This document shows, one piece after another, positions 28,754 through 36,786 of a stretch of DNA of 64,000 nucleotides. Numbering within the stretch: position 1 is the stretch's first letter; each line of letters opens with the position of its first letter. Source of the DNA: Candidatus Caldilinea saccharophila (GTDB taxonomy: Bacteria > Chloroflexota > Anaerolineae > Caldilineales > Caldilineaceae); the NCBI GenBank assembly GCA_016710365.1, contig JADJVW010000007.1, forward strand, positions 124,001 to 188,000, read 5' to 3'. The translations under genes and the position numbers were made by a program. A model generated the notes under the pieces. That model saw nothing but the letters and a program-made list of their open reading frames with translations, made no database searches and was not told the DNA's origin.

Positions 28754-31047
28754 CTACACGCCGACGCGGCGTAGATAGCTGCGCAGGCGCCGCCACCGTG
28801 CGACGATGCGCTCGCGCAGCCCAGCGCTGCGGTGCGGGCGCGTATTGGAGTGTGCTTACCTCTTCGCTCAACAGCAGCACTTCGCGCCCGACCAGGCGAC
28901 GCGCTTCCGCTTCGTCGGGTCGCGCCAACACCAGCGCAGAGAGCGCGGCGCCATACTCGAGCACCGTGTCGCCAGCCGTTGGCGCGCGGCCTTGACGGCT
29001 GCCCCAGCGCAGCAATGCGTCCCACGGGTCTTCGCGGTTACGTCGCCAACGCCGCACCCCCATGAGCACCCCGACCAACAGCAGGCCAATGGGCAACAAC
29101 AGCCACAGCCAGCGCTCATCAAACGGCAAAGGCGTGGTGGGCGGCGGCCTACCGTGAGCGGCGGCGCGGGCAAGTTGTCTGCACTGCGCGTCACTCCCAA
29201 CCGCGTCAGTTCCGGCCGGCCGGCGGTCGGCTCAAAGGGAACCCAGCCGACGGCGGGAAAGTAGACCTCTGGCCAGGAATGGGCGTTGGCTTCCGTCACC
29301 GTCCACACTTGCTCCGTCGGGTTCCAGGCGCCGGAGGTGAAGCCGGTCACAAAGCGCGCGGGGATGCCTGCGGCACGCGCCAGCACGACAAAGCTCGTGG
29401 CGTAATAGTCGCAATAGCCGCGTTGCAAATCAAACAAAAAGTAGTCGGCAACGTCGGTCACTGCTTCCGGCAAGGGCGGCACGCTCAGGTCGTAGGGGAA
29501 GGTGCGCAGATAACGTTCGATGGCCGCGGCGCGTAAAGCGTAGCGTGATCAGCGGTCAGGGTGGTCGCCAGGGTGCGGGTGCGTGGGGTGACGCTCTCGG
29601 GCAACTCAAGATAGATCGCAAATTCAGCGGGCAAGGGCTGACGCGCGTCCCAGCCGGGCAGCGCTGACAATTCGGCTTCGGCCTGCGCAGGAATCAGCGA
29701 GGCAACGGTGTAGCTGCCTGCGTTCGCCCGCAACGCCACCAGATCGCCGGGAAAGCGTTCTTCGGCGCTGTAATCAACCGAAGGCGCCAGCGGCTCGCCC
29801 GCAGCGTAGATCACGCGACCGTTAAAAGTCAGGCTGATGCTTTGTAACAGCGTGCGCCGCGCCGCGTCAGAGAGCGGCGTCCACGGCTGTTCGGCCGCGT
29901 GCTCGGTGCGCAGCAGGCGGGTCGGATTGCGCCAGCCGCGCCCATCATACCCGGAAAAGGTGGCGCCGCGCAGGTTGTGCGCAAGCGGCGGGATGTCGTA
30001 GGAGGGCATGGTTTCGCTGGTGCGCACCCGCATGACCGGGCGTTCGCTGGCAGCCGGCCCTGCACGCAACAGAAAGTTGTTGGGCAAGCCGCCCGCTACG
30101 CCGCCCGTCACCCAGGGATTCACCCCCGCCAACTCGGGGAAGGCGCGTTTGCCTACCCGCTCCAATTGTTCGTTGAGCGGCGCAATCAGCGCATAATAGC
30201 GCCCTGTGATCTCCATCCAGTAGAGATTGGGCGTCAAGGCTGCCAGCGCCACCACCAACGCCATCACGCCCAGCGCCATCATGGCATGTTCCAGCAGCGT
30301 GAGCGGGTTATAGTCGAGGCGCAGCATCTGCCAGCGCTCCACCAGCGCGTGCTGTTCGAGCGCCAGGTGCAACAATAAGGCCAGCATCACGCCAGCCACG
30401 ATCAGCCAGCGGTCGACGTCGCTGTAGAGCATGACCAGCGCCACCAGCCACAGCACCGGCGTCGCCGCCAGCAAGCCGCGCTCAAAGCGCCGCGCCAGCC
30501 AGCTTGTCAACAAGCTCACCATCCAGATGATCAGCAAGGCAAAGCCAAAGAACACGATATCGTCGCGGCCCGCAGTGTTGTTCTGCACGCCCTGCCACCA
30601 CAACGTATAGCGCACACCGACCCGGACAAAGGCATCAACAATCGGCACGGCGATGTCTTGCCAGGTTTCGTTGCGCGCGGCCTGCCACAGCGACGAGGGA
30701 GTAGGCAGCCACTCGGCCAGCAGTTGGCTGAGCGCCAGCACGCTGCCAACTATCAGCGCAAAGCTCTGTATCGCTACGCGAACAAATCTTGGTTGCCCAG
30801 TAAACGGACGACGCCAGCCACCGACCAGCCAGACTAGCAACACGGCAAGCGAGCCGGCCGCATAGAGACGGCTGTTCAGCGATGCCACGCGCAGCCAGCG
30901 ATTCTCCCAAAGCAGCATGGCGGGCAGCATCGTCAGCAGCAGGCACAGCGCCAGCACGATCCAGCCGAGATAGGGACGCCAGGTTGCCGCCGCCTCCGCA
31001 GAAAGCGAAGCCGTGCGCTCCCCTCGGTCGCTTCGCTTGCGTCCCAC
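28754..31047 (-). CDS. TgpA-type membrane transglutaminase-like protein, frameshifted
   Basis: Read as one gene of about 760 residues. The N-terminal half (DUF3488) has clustered membrane segments (LGWIVLALCLLLTMLPAMLLW, YWMEITG region). The transglutaminase core has the Cys in QRGYCDYYATSFVVLARAAGIPARFVTGF, the His in NAHSWPEVYFPAVGWVPFEPTAG. A last membrane helix (WLWLLLPIGLLLVGVLMGV) and a DUF4129-like tail end it. Three frame changes break it, near 29528-29536, 29131-29142 and 28811-28823. Each is a loss of one base in my reading, restoring AAAIERYLRTFPYD, TPLPFDERW and ERIVARWRRL. The start is GTG 31047. It follows the DUF58 gene by 16 bases. This pair usually accompanies a MoxR ATPase, which is not seen here. 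Confidence 0.85.
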
Positions 31048-31063
31048 CCAGCCGCACGCTCGT

Positions 31064-32419
31064 TCACCCGACCTCCTCCTCGACTTCGACGGTGAAAGCG
31101 CCGCCGGTGGGCGTCGAACGGATCACCTTGCGCGTGCGCCGGTAGGTGAGCGCGGCGCGCAGACGCACGTCGGTGCGCAAGCGTTGATGGGGAATGTCAA
31201 GCCGGGCGAGCAATTCCATGCACTCAACCGTCTCCGCCTCCTGCTCAGGCGTCATCACGGCCAGCACGCTGCTGAACAGCCCCTGTCCTCCTGCGCGCAC
31301 GAGTTCTGCGATCCACAGCGGTGCGCTTTCGCCCGTGGCCGGCGTGATGATCATCAACGTGTGACGTCGCCCCAGCAGCGACAGGCTGCGTTGCAGCAGG
31401 TCGTGCAGCGGCGTCTGTGATGGCTGCGCCGGCGCCAGCGCGGCCATGATCGCCCAAAGCTGCGCCTGCCCGGGCTGCGGCGCCAGCGTCACCACCGCCG
31501 CGCCGGAGGCCGCCAGCAGCCCGACCGCGCGGCGGTCGGCGCCCGACACCATTTCAGCCGCCATGCTCGCGGCCAGCATCACGCCATATTCGAGGGTGCC
31601 CTCGGCGCCGGCTCCTTGCTGCACGGCTTCATCGAGATCGAGCACGATCCACACATCGCCGCTGGGCTCCTGCTCCAGCTCCTTGACCGTCAGCCGCCCG
31701 CGATGCGCCGAAGTCGGCCAGTGCACCAACCGCATACTGTCGCCCGCGGTGTAATCACGCACGCTGGCGGCAGGACGTGCACCCGCTACGGAACGCCGGC
31801 GCTGCGCGTGACCGTCCGCGCCGCCGCGCGGCAAGGTGACTGCGGGCAATTGCACCACGCGGGGATAGATCAGCACCGTTTCAAAGTCGGTGTAGCGTTG
31901 TGTGGCGCGGAACAGGCCAAAAGGATCGCCCAACTCGATACGGTGGGGGCCAAGCCGAAAGACGCCGCGCTGGGCGCATTCCGCGTCGGTGTGCCACCGA
32001 TAGTCACGATTGGCGCCGCACGCGACGACGATGCCGGGCGCGTAGCCGGGCAGGTCTGACGCATCGATGAAGGCAGCCCACAACAGCGGCAGCCCGCTGC
32101 CATTGAGCACGGCAAATTCCTCGCGCATCTGGTCGCCGGCGACGAGAATCGCGCCGACGCGCCGGCGTGTAAAGCGCACATGCTGGGCCTGCTCGCGCAC
32201 CCAGGCATAGCCGATGGCGTAGAGTCCCACAATGGTGACGAGCAGGACGATCCACACCGGATGGGGCGTGACCAGTTGGCCGAACAACAAGGCCGGCAGC
32301 AACAGCAATGGCCAGCCCGTCCGCGCCTCGATGGTCGTATGGAGGGGCAGCCGCCGGCTCCACAGGCGCGTCCGCCACCACTCCAGTACGTTCGACTTCT
32401 GCTTCGTTTGCGCGCTCAT
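31064..32419 (-). CDS. DUF58 domain protein
   Basis: A 451-residue membrane-associated protein. Two membrane helices lie near residues 35-75 (WPLLLLPALLFGQLV, VWIVLLVTIVGLYAIGYA). The DUF58 signature VRDYTAGDSMRLVHWPTSAH is near residue 245, followed by a von Willebrand-like fold (VWIVLDLDEAVQ). Such proteins are thought to work with MoxR ATPases and transglutaminase-like partners in envelope protein maturation; the adjacent transglutaminase gene fits. Confidence 0.9.
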   Translation of the reverse strand: MSAQTKQKSNVLEWWRTRLWSRRLPLHTTIEARTGWPLLLLPALLFGQLVTPHPVWIVLLVTIVGLYAIGYAWVREQAQHVRFTRRRVGAILVAGDQMREEFAVLNGSGLPLLWAAFIDASDLPGYAPGIVVACGANRDYRWHTDAECAQRGVFRLGPHRIELGDPFGLFRATQRYTDFETVLIYPRVVQLPAVTLPRGGADGHAQRRRSVAGARPAASVRDYTAGDSMRLVHWPTSAHRGRLTVKELEQEPSGDVWIVLDLDEAVQQGAGAEGTLEYGVMLAASMAAEMVSGADRRAVGLLAASGAAVVTLAPQPGQAQLWAIMAALAPAQPSQTPLHDLLQRSLSLLGRRHTLMIITPATGESAPLWIAELVRAGGQGLFSSVLAVMTPEQEAETVECMELLARLDIPHQRLRTDVRLRAALTYRRTRKVIRSTPTGGAFTVEVEEEVG

Positions 32420-32602
32420 TTGGGAGGATTATCCAAACAATGACAAAATGTTCTCAACGTTGGCGGCTTGCGATGAAACAAGGCGATTCCCACGTGCTAT
32501 CGCCTATCTGGAATAGCCTAACTCGAAAGCAGCCATTCACGCAAAGCACAGAGAAGCAAAGGCGCAAAGGCATTTTTATTGTTCATCGTGTAGCGGAGGG
32601 GT

Positions 32603-33469
32603 ATGAACACTGACTCGAACCCTGTGCAATTCACAGCACCCACCCTGCCCGCATGGCACGACGGCGGCGACCTCACGGCGCTGGTCACGCCGTTGCAGGA
32701 TGTCGCGGGCAGCCTGCTGCTGAGCGCGGCGCTGCCCGCAGGAGTGTCCCGCGCACGGCTGGCCGGGCGTTACTTCCTGGCGCGCTGCGTCGAGCCATCG
32801 CCGTGGGCGCGCGCTCATGACTGGACATTGTACCGGCGCCGTCCTCTCTTTGTGGCCGGGTGGCGTCCCGCGACCGCGGAGGCAGCGCAGGTCGAACGCT
32901 GGCTGCTGACCAGCGCGGCGCGTGGCGATGCAGGCGTCCACTGGTTGGCGGCGCGCCCGGAAGGGGCCGCGGTCAACCTGATCGGGCCGCTCGGCAATGG
33001 GTTTGTGCTGCCGCCGCGCGCACGTCACCTTGCCATCGTGAGTGAACCGGCGCGCGTGGCCGCGCTGTTGCCCCTTCTCCATGAGATGCTCGATCGGGGC
33101 GGGCGCACCGTCATCTTGTTGCAGGGCAGCGGGGCAATCCCCCCGGCCCTGCGCGACCTGCTGCCCTTTGCCGCCGAAGTGCAGCAAGTCGCGGCTGACG
33201 ATGGCTGGCAGGAGCGTCTGCAGGACGCGCTGGGGTGGGCGGATGTCGCGGCGACGGCGCTGCCGGCCAGTGCGCTGCCCGAAGTGCTCCAGGCGGTGCG
33301 CACGGTGCGGCTGCGCGTCGAGCGTGACTTTGTGCAGGCGTTGGTCGACGTGCAGTTGGTGTGTGGCTATGGCGCCTGCCACGCCTGTCTGACGCCACTC
33401 GGCAATGGACGCTGGACGCGCGCCTGCGTGCATGGGCCGGTCTTCGACCTGGCGGATTTGGGGAGATGA
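32603..33469 (+). CDS. PyrK-like iron-sulfur flavoprotein (dihydroorotate dehydrogenase electron-transfer type)
   Basis: A 288-residue protein resembling the electron-transfer subunit of NAD-dependent dihydroorotate dehydrogenase. The FAD domain contains YRRRPLFVAG, NAD-binding is marked by LIGPLGNGFVLPPRARHLAIV, and the C-terminus has four Cys in CGYGACHACLTPLGN plus RACVHGPVFDL, the pattern that binds a [2Fe-2S] cluster. The RPxSI flavin motif is altered to RPLFV. No catalytic partner (PyrD) is adjacent, so the electron acceptor is open. GGAGG lies three bases before ATG 32603. It is flanked by repeats, not by pyrimidine genes. Confidence 0.8.
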   Translation: MNTDSNPVQFTAPTLPAWHDGGDLTALVTPLQDVAGSLLLSAALPAGVSRARLAGRYFLARCVEPSPWARAHDWTLYRRRPLFVAGWRPATAEAAQVERWLLTSAARGDAGVHWLAARPEGAAVNLIGPLGNGFVLPPRARHLAIVSEPARVAALLPLLHEMLDRGGRTVILLQGSGAIPPALRDLLPFAAEVQQVAADDGWQERLQDALGWADVAATALPASALPEVLQAVRTVRLRVERDFVQALVDVQLVCGYGACHACLTPLGNGRWTRACVHGPVFDLADLGR

Positions 33470-33626
33470 CACGCCGAGCAACCTCATGAAAACATCTTTT
33501 AACGCAAAGGCGCAAAGAGGCAAAATTGAGCTGTCAATCCTGAAGCTTTAGTTTGGTGCATGAAAAGGGAACGCAGATAGATGCCAATACGCACATTCTA
33601 TCTTTGCAGTCTTCATCGCTGCCCAG

Positions 33627-33660
33627 AGGTGACAGTCACTTTTGGAAGTGACTGTCACCT
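33627..33660. terminator. Perfect 15-bp hairpin
   Basis: AGGTGACAGTCACTT at 33627-33641 and AAGTGACTGTCACCT at 33646-33660 pair exactly around TTGG. It lies 160 bases after the PyrK-like gene. There is no T-tract, so it may be a REP-like element or a stabiliser instead of a terminator. Confidence 0.5.
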
Positions 33661-33701
33661 GAGAAAGTGCAATGATGGTACGCTCAGATAACCACCGATG
33701 A

Positions 33702-33945
33702 TTTGCTGCTTTGCTCTTATCTGCGTCGCCTGCCTGCTGGCCTTTCAAGAATCATGCTTGTCCTCATGCGTTCGCTCCGGCGTACAGATGCCAACCGCCA
33801 GAAGCCGAGTTTTTCCAAAAAACTCGGCTTCTCCGCACAAATAGCCGCAGATGTTTTGCTCTTATCTGCGTTGATTTGCGTTTATCTGTGCTGATCTGCG
33901 TTCCCTGCTTGCTGGCACTGCTCAGGAGTCTTGCCTGACTGACTG
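33702..33945. repeat. Direct repeat A, about 240 bp, containing a palindromic GAAGCCGAG core
   Basis: Highly similar to repeat B at 34034. It includes TTTGCTCTTATCTGCGT, the run CTTTCAAGAATCATGCTTGT, the palindrome AGAAGCCGAGTTTTTCC/AAAAAACTCGGCTTCT at about 33798-33830, and GCTGGCACTGCTCAGGAGTC at its end. It encodes nothing I can support. Region 33470-34504 holds no intact gene. Confidence 0.8.
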
Positions 33946-34033
33946 CTGGCGCTCGGTCAACTCGGAAGCTCTGGTTCAGCCAATGAAAAGGGGACACAGA
34001 TAGACGCCGATAGGCTCAGATAGCCGCAGATGC

Positions 34034-34277
34034 TTTGCTGCTTTGCTCTTATCTGCGTCCCCTGCCTGCTGGCCTTTCAAGAATCATGCTTGTCCTCATG
34101 CGTTCGCTCCGGCGTACAGATGCCAGCAGCCAGAAACCGAGTTTTTTGGAAAAACTCGGTTTCTCTGCACAGATAGCCGCCGATGCTTTGCTGCTTTGTT
34201 TTTATCTGCGTTGATTTGCGTCTATCTGTGCTGATCTGCGTTCCTTTCTTGCTGGCACTGCTCAGGAGTCTCGCAAA
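34034..34277. repeat. Direct repeat B, about 240 bp
   Basis: Copy of repeat A offset by about 332 bp, with the palindrome AGAAACCGAGTTTTTTGG/AAAAACTCGGTTTCT near 34131-34164. It ends with CTCAGGAGTC, right against the methyltransferase 3' stump at 34280. The duplication therefore borders a broken gene. Confidence 0.8.
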
Positions 34278-34279
34278 TT

Positions 34280-34415
34280 CTACTGCGCCCGCTCCAGGTT
34301 CAACGCCAGCAGCCGCGCCAGGACTTCCTCGTCGCTCAGGTCAGCCGGCCAACCATACGCGGTGCAGACCGCTGCGTCCAACACCCGGTGTGCGGCGGCG
34401 AGGCGTCGAGCCTTG
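34280..34415 (-). pseudogene. 3' stump of a second MmeI-like methyltransferase gene
   Basis: About 40 codons on the minus strand, ending TAG at 34280-34282, encode AAVCTAYGWPADLSDEEVL followed by ARLLALNLERAQ. They match the C-terminus of the methyltransferase at 36787-39578 almost residue for residue (AAVCAAYGWPADLSDEEIL). Similarity fades out near 34415, where plus-strand sequence leads into the CPBP gene. The DNA differs at several synonymous sites, so it is a diverged paralogue or old duplicate, not a recent copy. Confidence 0.8.
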
Positions 34416-34504
34416 ACGAAATGAAAACGGATTTGTATGATGCTGCTCCATATATCAACATATCAACGAAGAGCTGCCCTGGATCATTGACACGAAAGGA
34501 TCCG

Positions 34505-35329
34505 ATGACAAGCCTAAAACGTCACCCTCTTATTGCGTTCTTCGTGCTGGCGTATGCCTTGCCCTGGCTAGTCTGGGGGACAAGCATCGCCGAAGTGCGC
34601 GGGCTCCTCTCATTTCACATCCCGCAGCCGCTTGCGTTCTGGATTGGCCTCACCCTGGCAACCTTTGGCGTCGCAGCGCTCTCTGGCGGAGCGCCCGCCG
34701 TCCGCGATCTGCTCAGCCGCATGGTCCGCTGGCGCGTGGCTCCGATCTGGTATGTGGCCGCCCTGTTGCTGCCGGGTGTACTCAGCGTGGTTGCGATCGG
34801 CCTATTTCTGGCGCTGGGAGGAACAAACGAAGTCGGTGTGCTTTTGTCGCTGCAAGCCTTGCTGCCCGCATTGCTGTTTTATATCTTTTTCTTCCTGCTG
34901 ACAGAGGAAACGGCCTGGCGTGGCTTTGCGCTGCCACGCTTGCAGGCGAAATACAGTGCGCTTGTCGCCAGCCTGATCCTGGGCGTACTGTGGGGATTCT
35001 GGCATCTGCCGCTTGTGTTTATCCCTGGGTCATTCCAGGCCACGACGCCATTCATCGGCTTTGTGTTGTCGGCAGTGGCAACCTCCGTGATTGCAACCTG
35101 GCTATTCAACCACAGCCAAGGCAGTGTACTGATTGCTGCGATCTTTCACGCTGCCACTGATACGACCATTGCCTATTCCAACGTAATGACTGGCAGTAGA
35201 TGGCTGTTTTGGTTGTTTATTGGCGTGCAGTGGATTGCTGCGCTGGCCATTATTTTTGTCGAAGGCGCCGCGCACTTCGCACGCAATGGAGATCTGCGCG
35301 CTACCGTCTATCCTCAGGAAGAACTTTGA
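34505..35329 (+). CDS. CPBP-family intramembrane metalloprotease (CAAX-protease-like)
   Basis: A 274-residue polytopic membrane protein of the CPBP/ABI family. The active-site motifs are all present: EETAWRGFALPRLQ (EExxxR), GVLWGFWHLPLVF (FWH with catalytic His) and IFHAATDTT (third motif, HxxxD). About seven hydrophobic segments are seen. In bacteria these proteins act in prenyl-peptide processing, bacteriocin immunity or unknown membrane proteolysis. ATG 34505 has GAAAGGA upstream; an upstream in-frame ATG at 34388 would add a stretch overlapping the methyltransferase stump and is rejected. The TMEM175-like gene starts immediately after the stop. Confidence 0.9.
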   Translation: MTSLKRHPLIAFFVLAYALPWLVWGTSIAEVRGLLSFHIPQPLAFWIGLTLATFGVAALSGGAPAVRDLLSRMVRWRVAPIWYVAALLLPGVLSVVAIGLFLALGGTNEVGVLLSLQALLPALLFYIFFFLLTEETAWRGFALPRLQAKYSALVASLILGVLWGFWHLPLVFIPGSFQATTPFIGFVLSAVATSVIATWLFNHSQGSVLIAAIFHAATDTTIAYSNVMTGSRWLFWLFIGVQWIAALAIIFVEGAAHFARNGDLRATVYPQEEL

Positions 35330-36007
35330 ATGGCTGCCGAGCAAGTGATGAAGCCAACGCTGGAGGCGACAAGCCCTATCCCTCAGACCCCTGACACCGC
35401 TACGGACTCAGCGAAGGTGGAGCAAAATCATCTTGGATTGGAACGGCTCGTATTTTTCAGTGACGCAGTCTTCGCCATTGCCATCACGTTGTTGGCGCTT
35501 GAAGTCCGCTTGCCAGTTGGTGAAGGTGATCTGTCGAACACCGAACTGCTCCACGATCTGCTGGCAATCTGGCCGAAATATTTAAGCTATACGATCAGCT
35601 TTTTGGTCATTGGCGCCTTCTGGCTTGGTCATCATCGCCGGTTCCTTTTTATCAAACGCTACGACCGGAATCTCCTGTTTCTCAACATGATGTTGCTGAT
35701 GGTGATCGCTTTTATCCCATTTCCCACCAGCGTCATCAGCGAGTATGGCAATCAGGTCGCCACCATTTTCTACGCTGCCACAATCGTCGTGGCCGGCCTG
35801 TTTTCCGGCGCGATCTGGTGGTATGCATCCTATCACGACCGGCTGATCGACCCAGCAATGGATAGCCGGCAGCGACGACGCGAGCGCCTACAGACCCTTG
35901 CGATGCCTGGCATTTTCTTGCTTTCGATTGGTCTGGCGTTGATCAATGACGACTTGGCAAAGGCTTCCTGGTCGGTGGTCGCCATTGTCGCGTTGTTGAT
36001 TCGATAA
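35330..36007 (+). CDS. TMEM175-like (DUF1211) potassium-channel family protein
   Basis: A 225-residue protein with the signature LERLVFFSDAVFAIAITLLALEVRLP, the FSD motif that lines the pore of bacterial TMEM175 channels, then four to five more hydrophobic segments (IGAFWLGHHRRFLFIKRYDR, LLMVIAFIPFPTSVISEYG). It probably conducts K+. Its ATG directly follows the TGA of the CPBP gene (no spacer), so the two are translationally coupled. The N-terminal 30 residues are polar and low in complexity. Confidence 0.88.
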   Translation: MAAEQVMKPTLEATSPIPQTPDTATDSAKVEQNHLGLERLVFFSDAVFAIAITLLALEVRLPVGEGDLSNTELLHDLLAIWPKYLSYTISFLVIGAFWLGHHRRFLFIKRYDRNLLFLNMMLLMVIAFIPFPTSVISEYGNQVATIFYAATIVVAGLFSGAIWWYASYHDRLIDPAMDSRQRRRERLQTLAMPGIFLLSIGLALINDDLAKASWSVVAIVALLIR

Positions 36008-36096
36008 TCTGCTGACGCCTTTACACGCGTGGCCCCTGTCATGAGAAAGATAGTAAACTGTCAGGCGTCAAACTTTGGGTAGGGCGACAGCAAGAG

Positions 36097-36186
36097 AACG
36101 CAGATAGGCGCCAGATAAAATTGAAATCAGCGCAGATAAGATCAGAGATGTAAAGCATCTGCGCCTATCTGATGGTATCTGCGTTT
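36097..36186. repeat. Imperfect inverted repeat (AACGCAGATA family)
   Basis: AACGCAGATAGGCGCCAGAT pairs with ATCTGATGGTATCTGCGTT; the centre has a second dyad with GCAGATAAGATC and GATGTAAAGCATCTGCG. It resembles the ATCTGCG-rich sequence around direct repeats A and B. Region 36008-36310 otherwise shows nothing supportable. Confidence 0.55.
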
Positions 36187-36310
36187 AACGGAGGATAGTA
36201 TTGTAAGTAGGCTGTAGAGAATAAAGTCGCCGGTTTGTCCGCTATAGGTCAGGCAGTTGGCCGATGAGGCTGCGCAGGTTTCTGTTATACTCAGAGCAGG
36301 AGACAAAGCG

Positions 36311-36583
36311 ATGGCTACCAACCGCACCTTTCCCGCCTGGCCCGAAGAAGAATCCACAGCAGCACCGCACCCGTCGTCGATTTTTGTCGTTGGCGCCACT
36401 CCAGCCTGTGCACTACGCCGGCGCCCACGCATCCGGCGCATCGCCGTCATGCGCGATATTGGCCCGCATGTCGCCCTTTACTACATCGCCGGTGGACTGC
36501 TTGGCTTCTTTGGCACCATTCTCTTCTTCAGCTTGCTCGCGCTGCTCAATATCATCTTTAGCGCCCTCAGTGCTTTCTTCTAG
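36311..36583 (+). CDS. Small predicted membrane protein, unknown
   Basis: A 90-residue frame starting at ATG 36311, nine bases after CAGGAG. The first half is polar with RRRPRIRR; the second half has a single strongly hydrophobic segment (ALYYIAGGLLGFFGTILFFSLLALLNIIFSAL). The arrangement fits a small membrane-anchored protein. No family recognised, and another overlapping frame is also open, so reality is uncertain. Confidence 0.45.
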   Translation: MATNRTFPAWPEEESTAAPHPSSIFVVGATPACALRRRPRIRRIAVMRDIGPHVALYYIAGGLLGFFGTILFFSLLALLNIIFSALSAFF

Positions 36584-36596
36584 TGCATGACGGCGT

Positions 36597-36648
36597 ACAG
36601 ATGCCAACCGCCAGAAGCCGAGTTTTTTGGAAAAACTCGGCTTCTCCG
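36597..36648. repeat. Palindromic repeat (CAGAAGCCGAGTTTTTTGG)
   Basis: A third copy of the hairpin found in repeats A and B: AGAAGCCGAGTTTTT pairs with AAAAACTCGGCTTCT around TGG. It is preceded by the same CGGCGTACAGATGCCAACCG as in repeat A. The rest of 36591-36786 shows no gene. Confidence 0.75.
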
Positions 36649-36786
36649 TGCCTGGGCAACAAAAAACACAACAACGGATGCGAGGAAACAACGGATTTGG
36701 CGGCGTCGTGAAGCGAGCGCATGGGGCGGAGAGGAGGAGCAAATCCGCTGTTTCTCTGCATCTGTTGTAGCGTCTGCCCATCCGCT

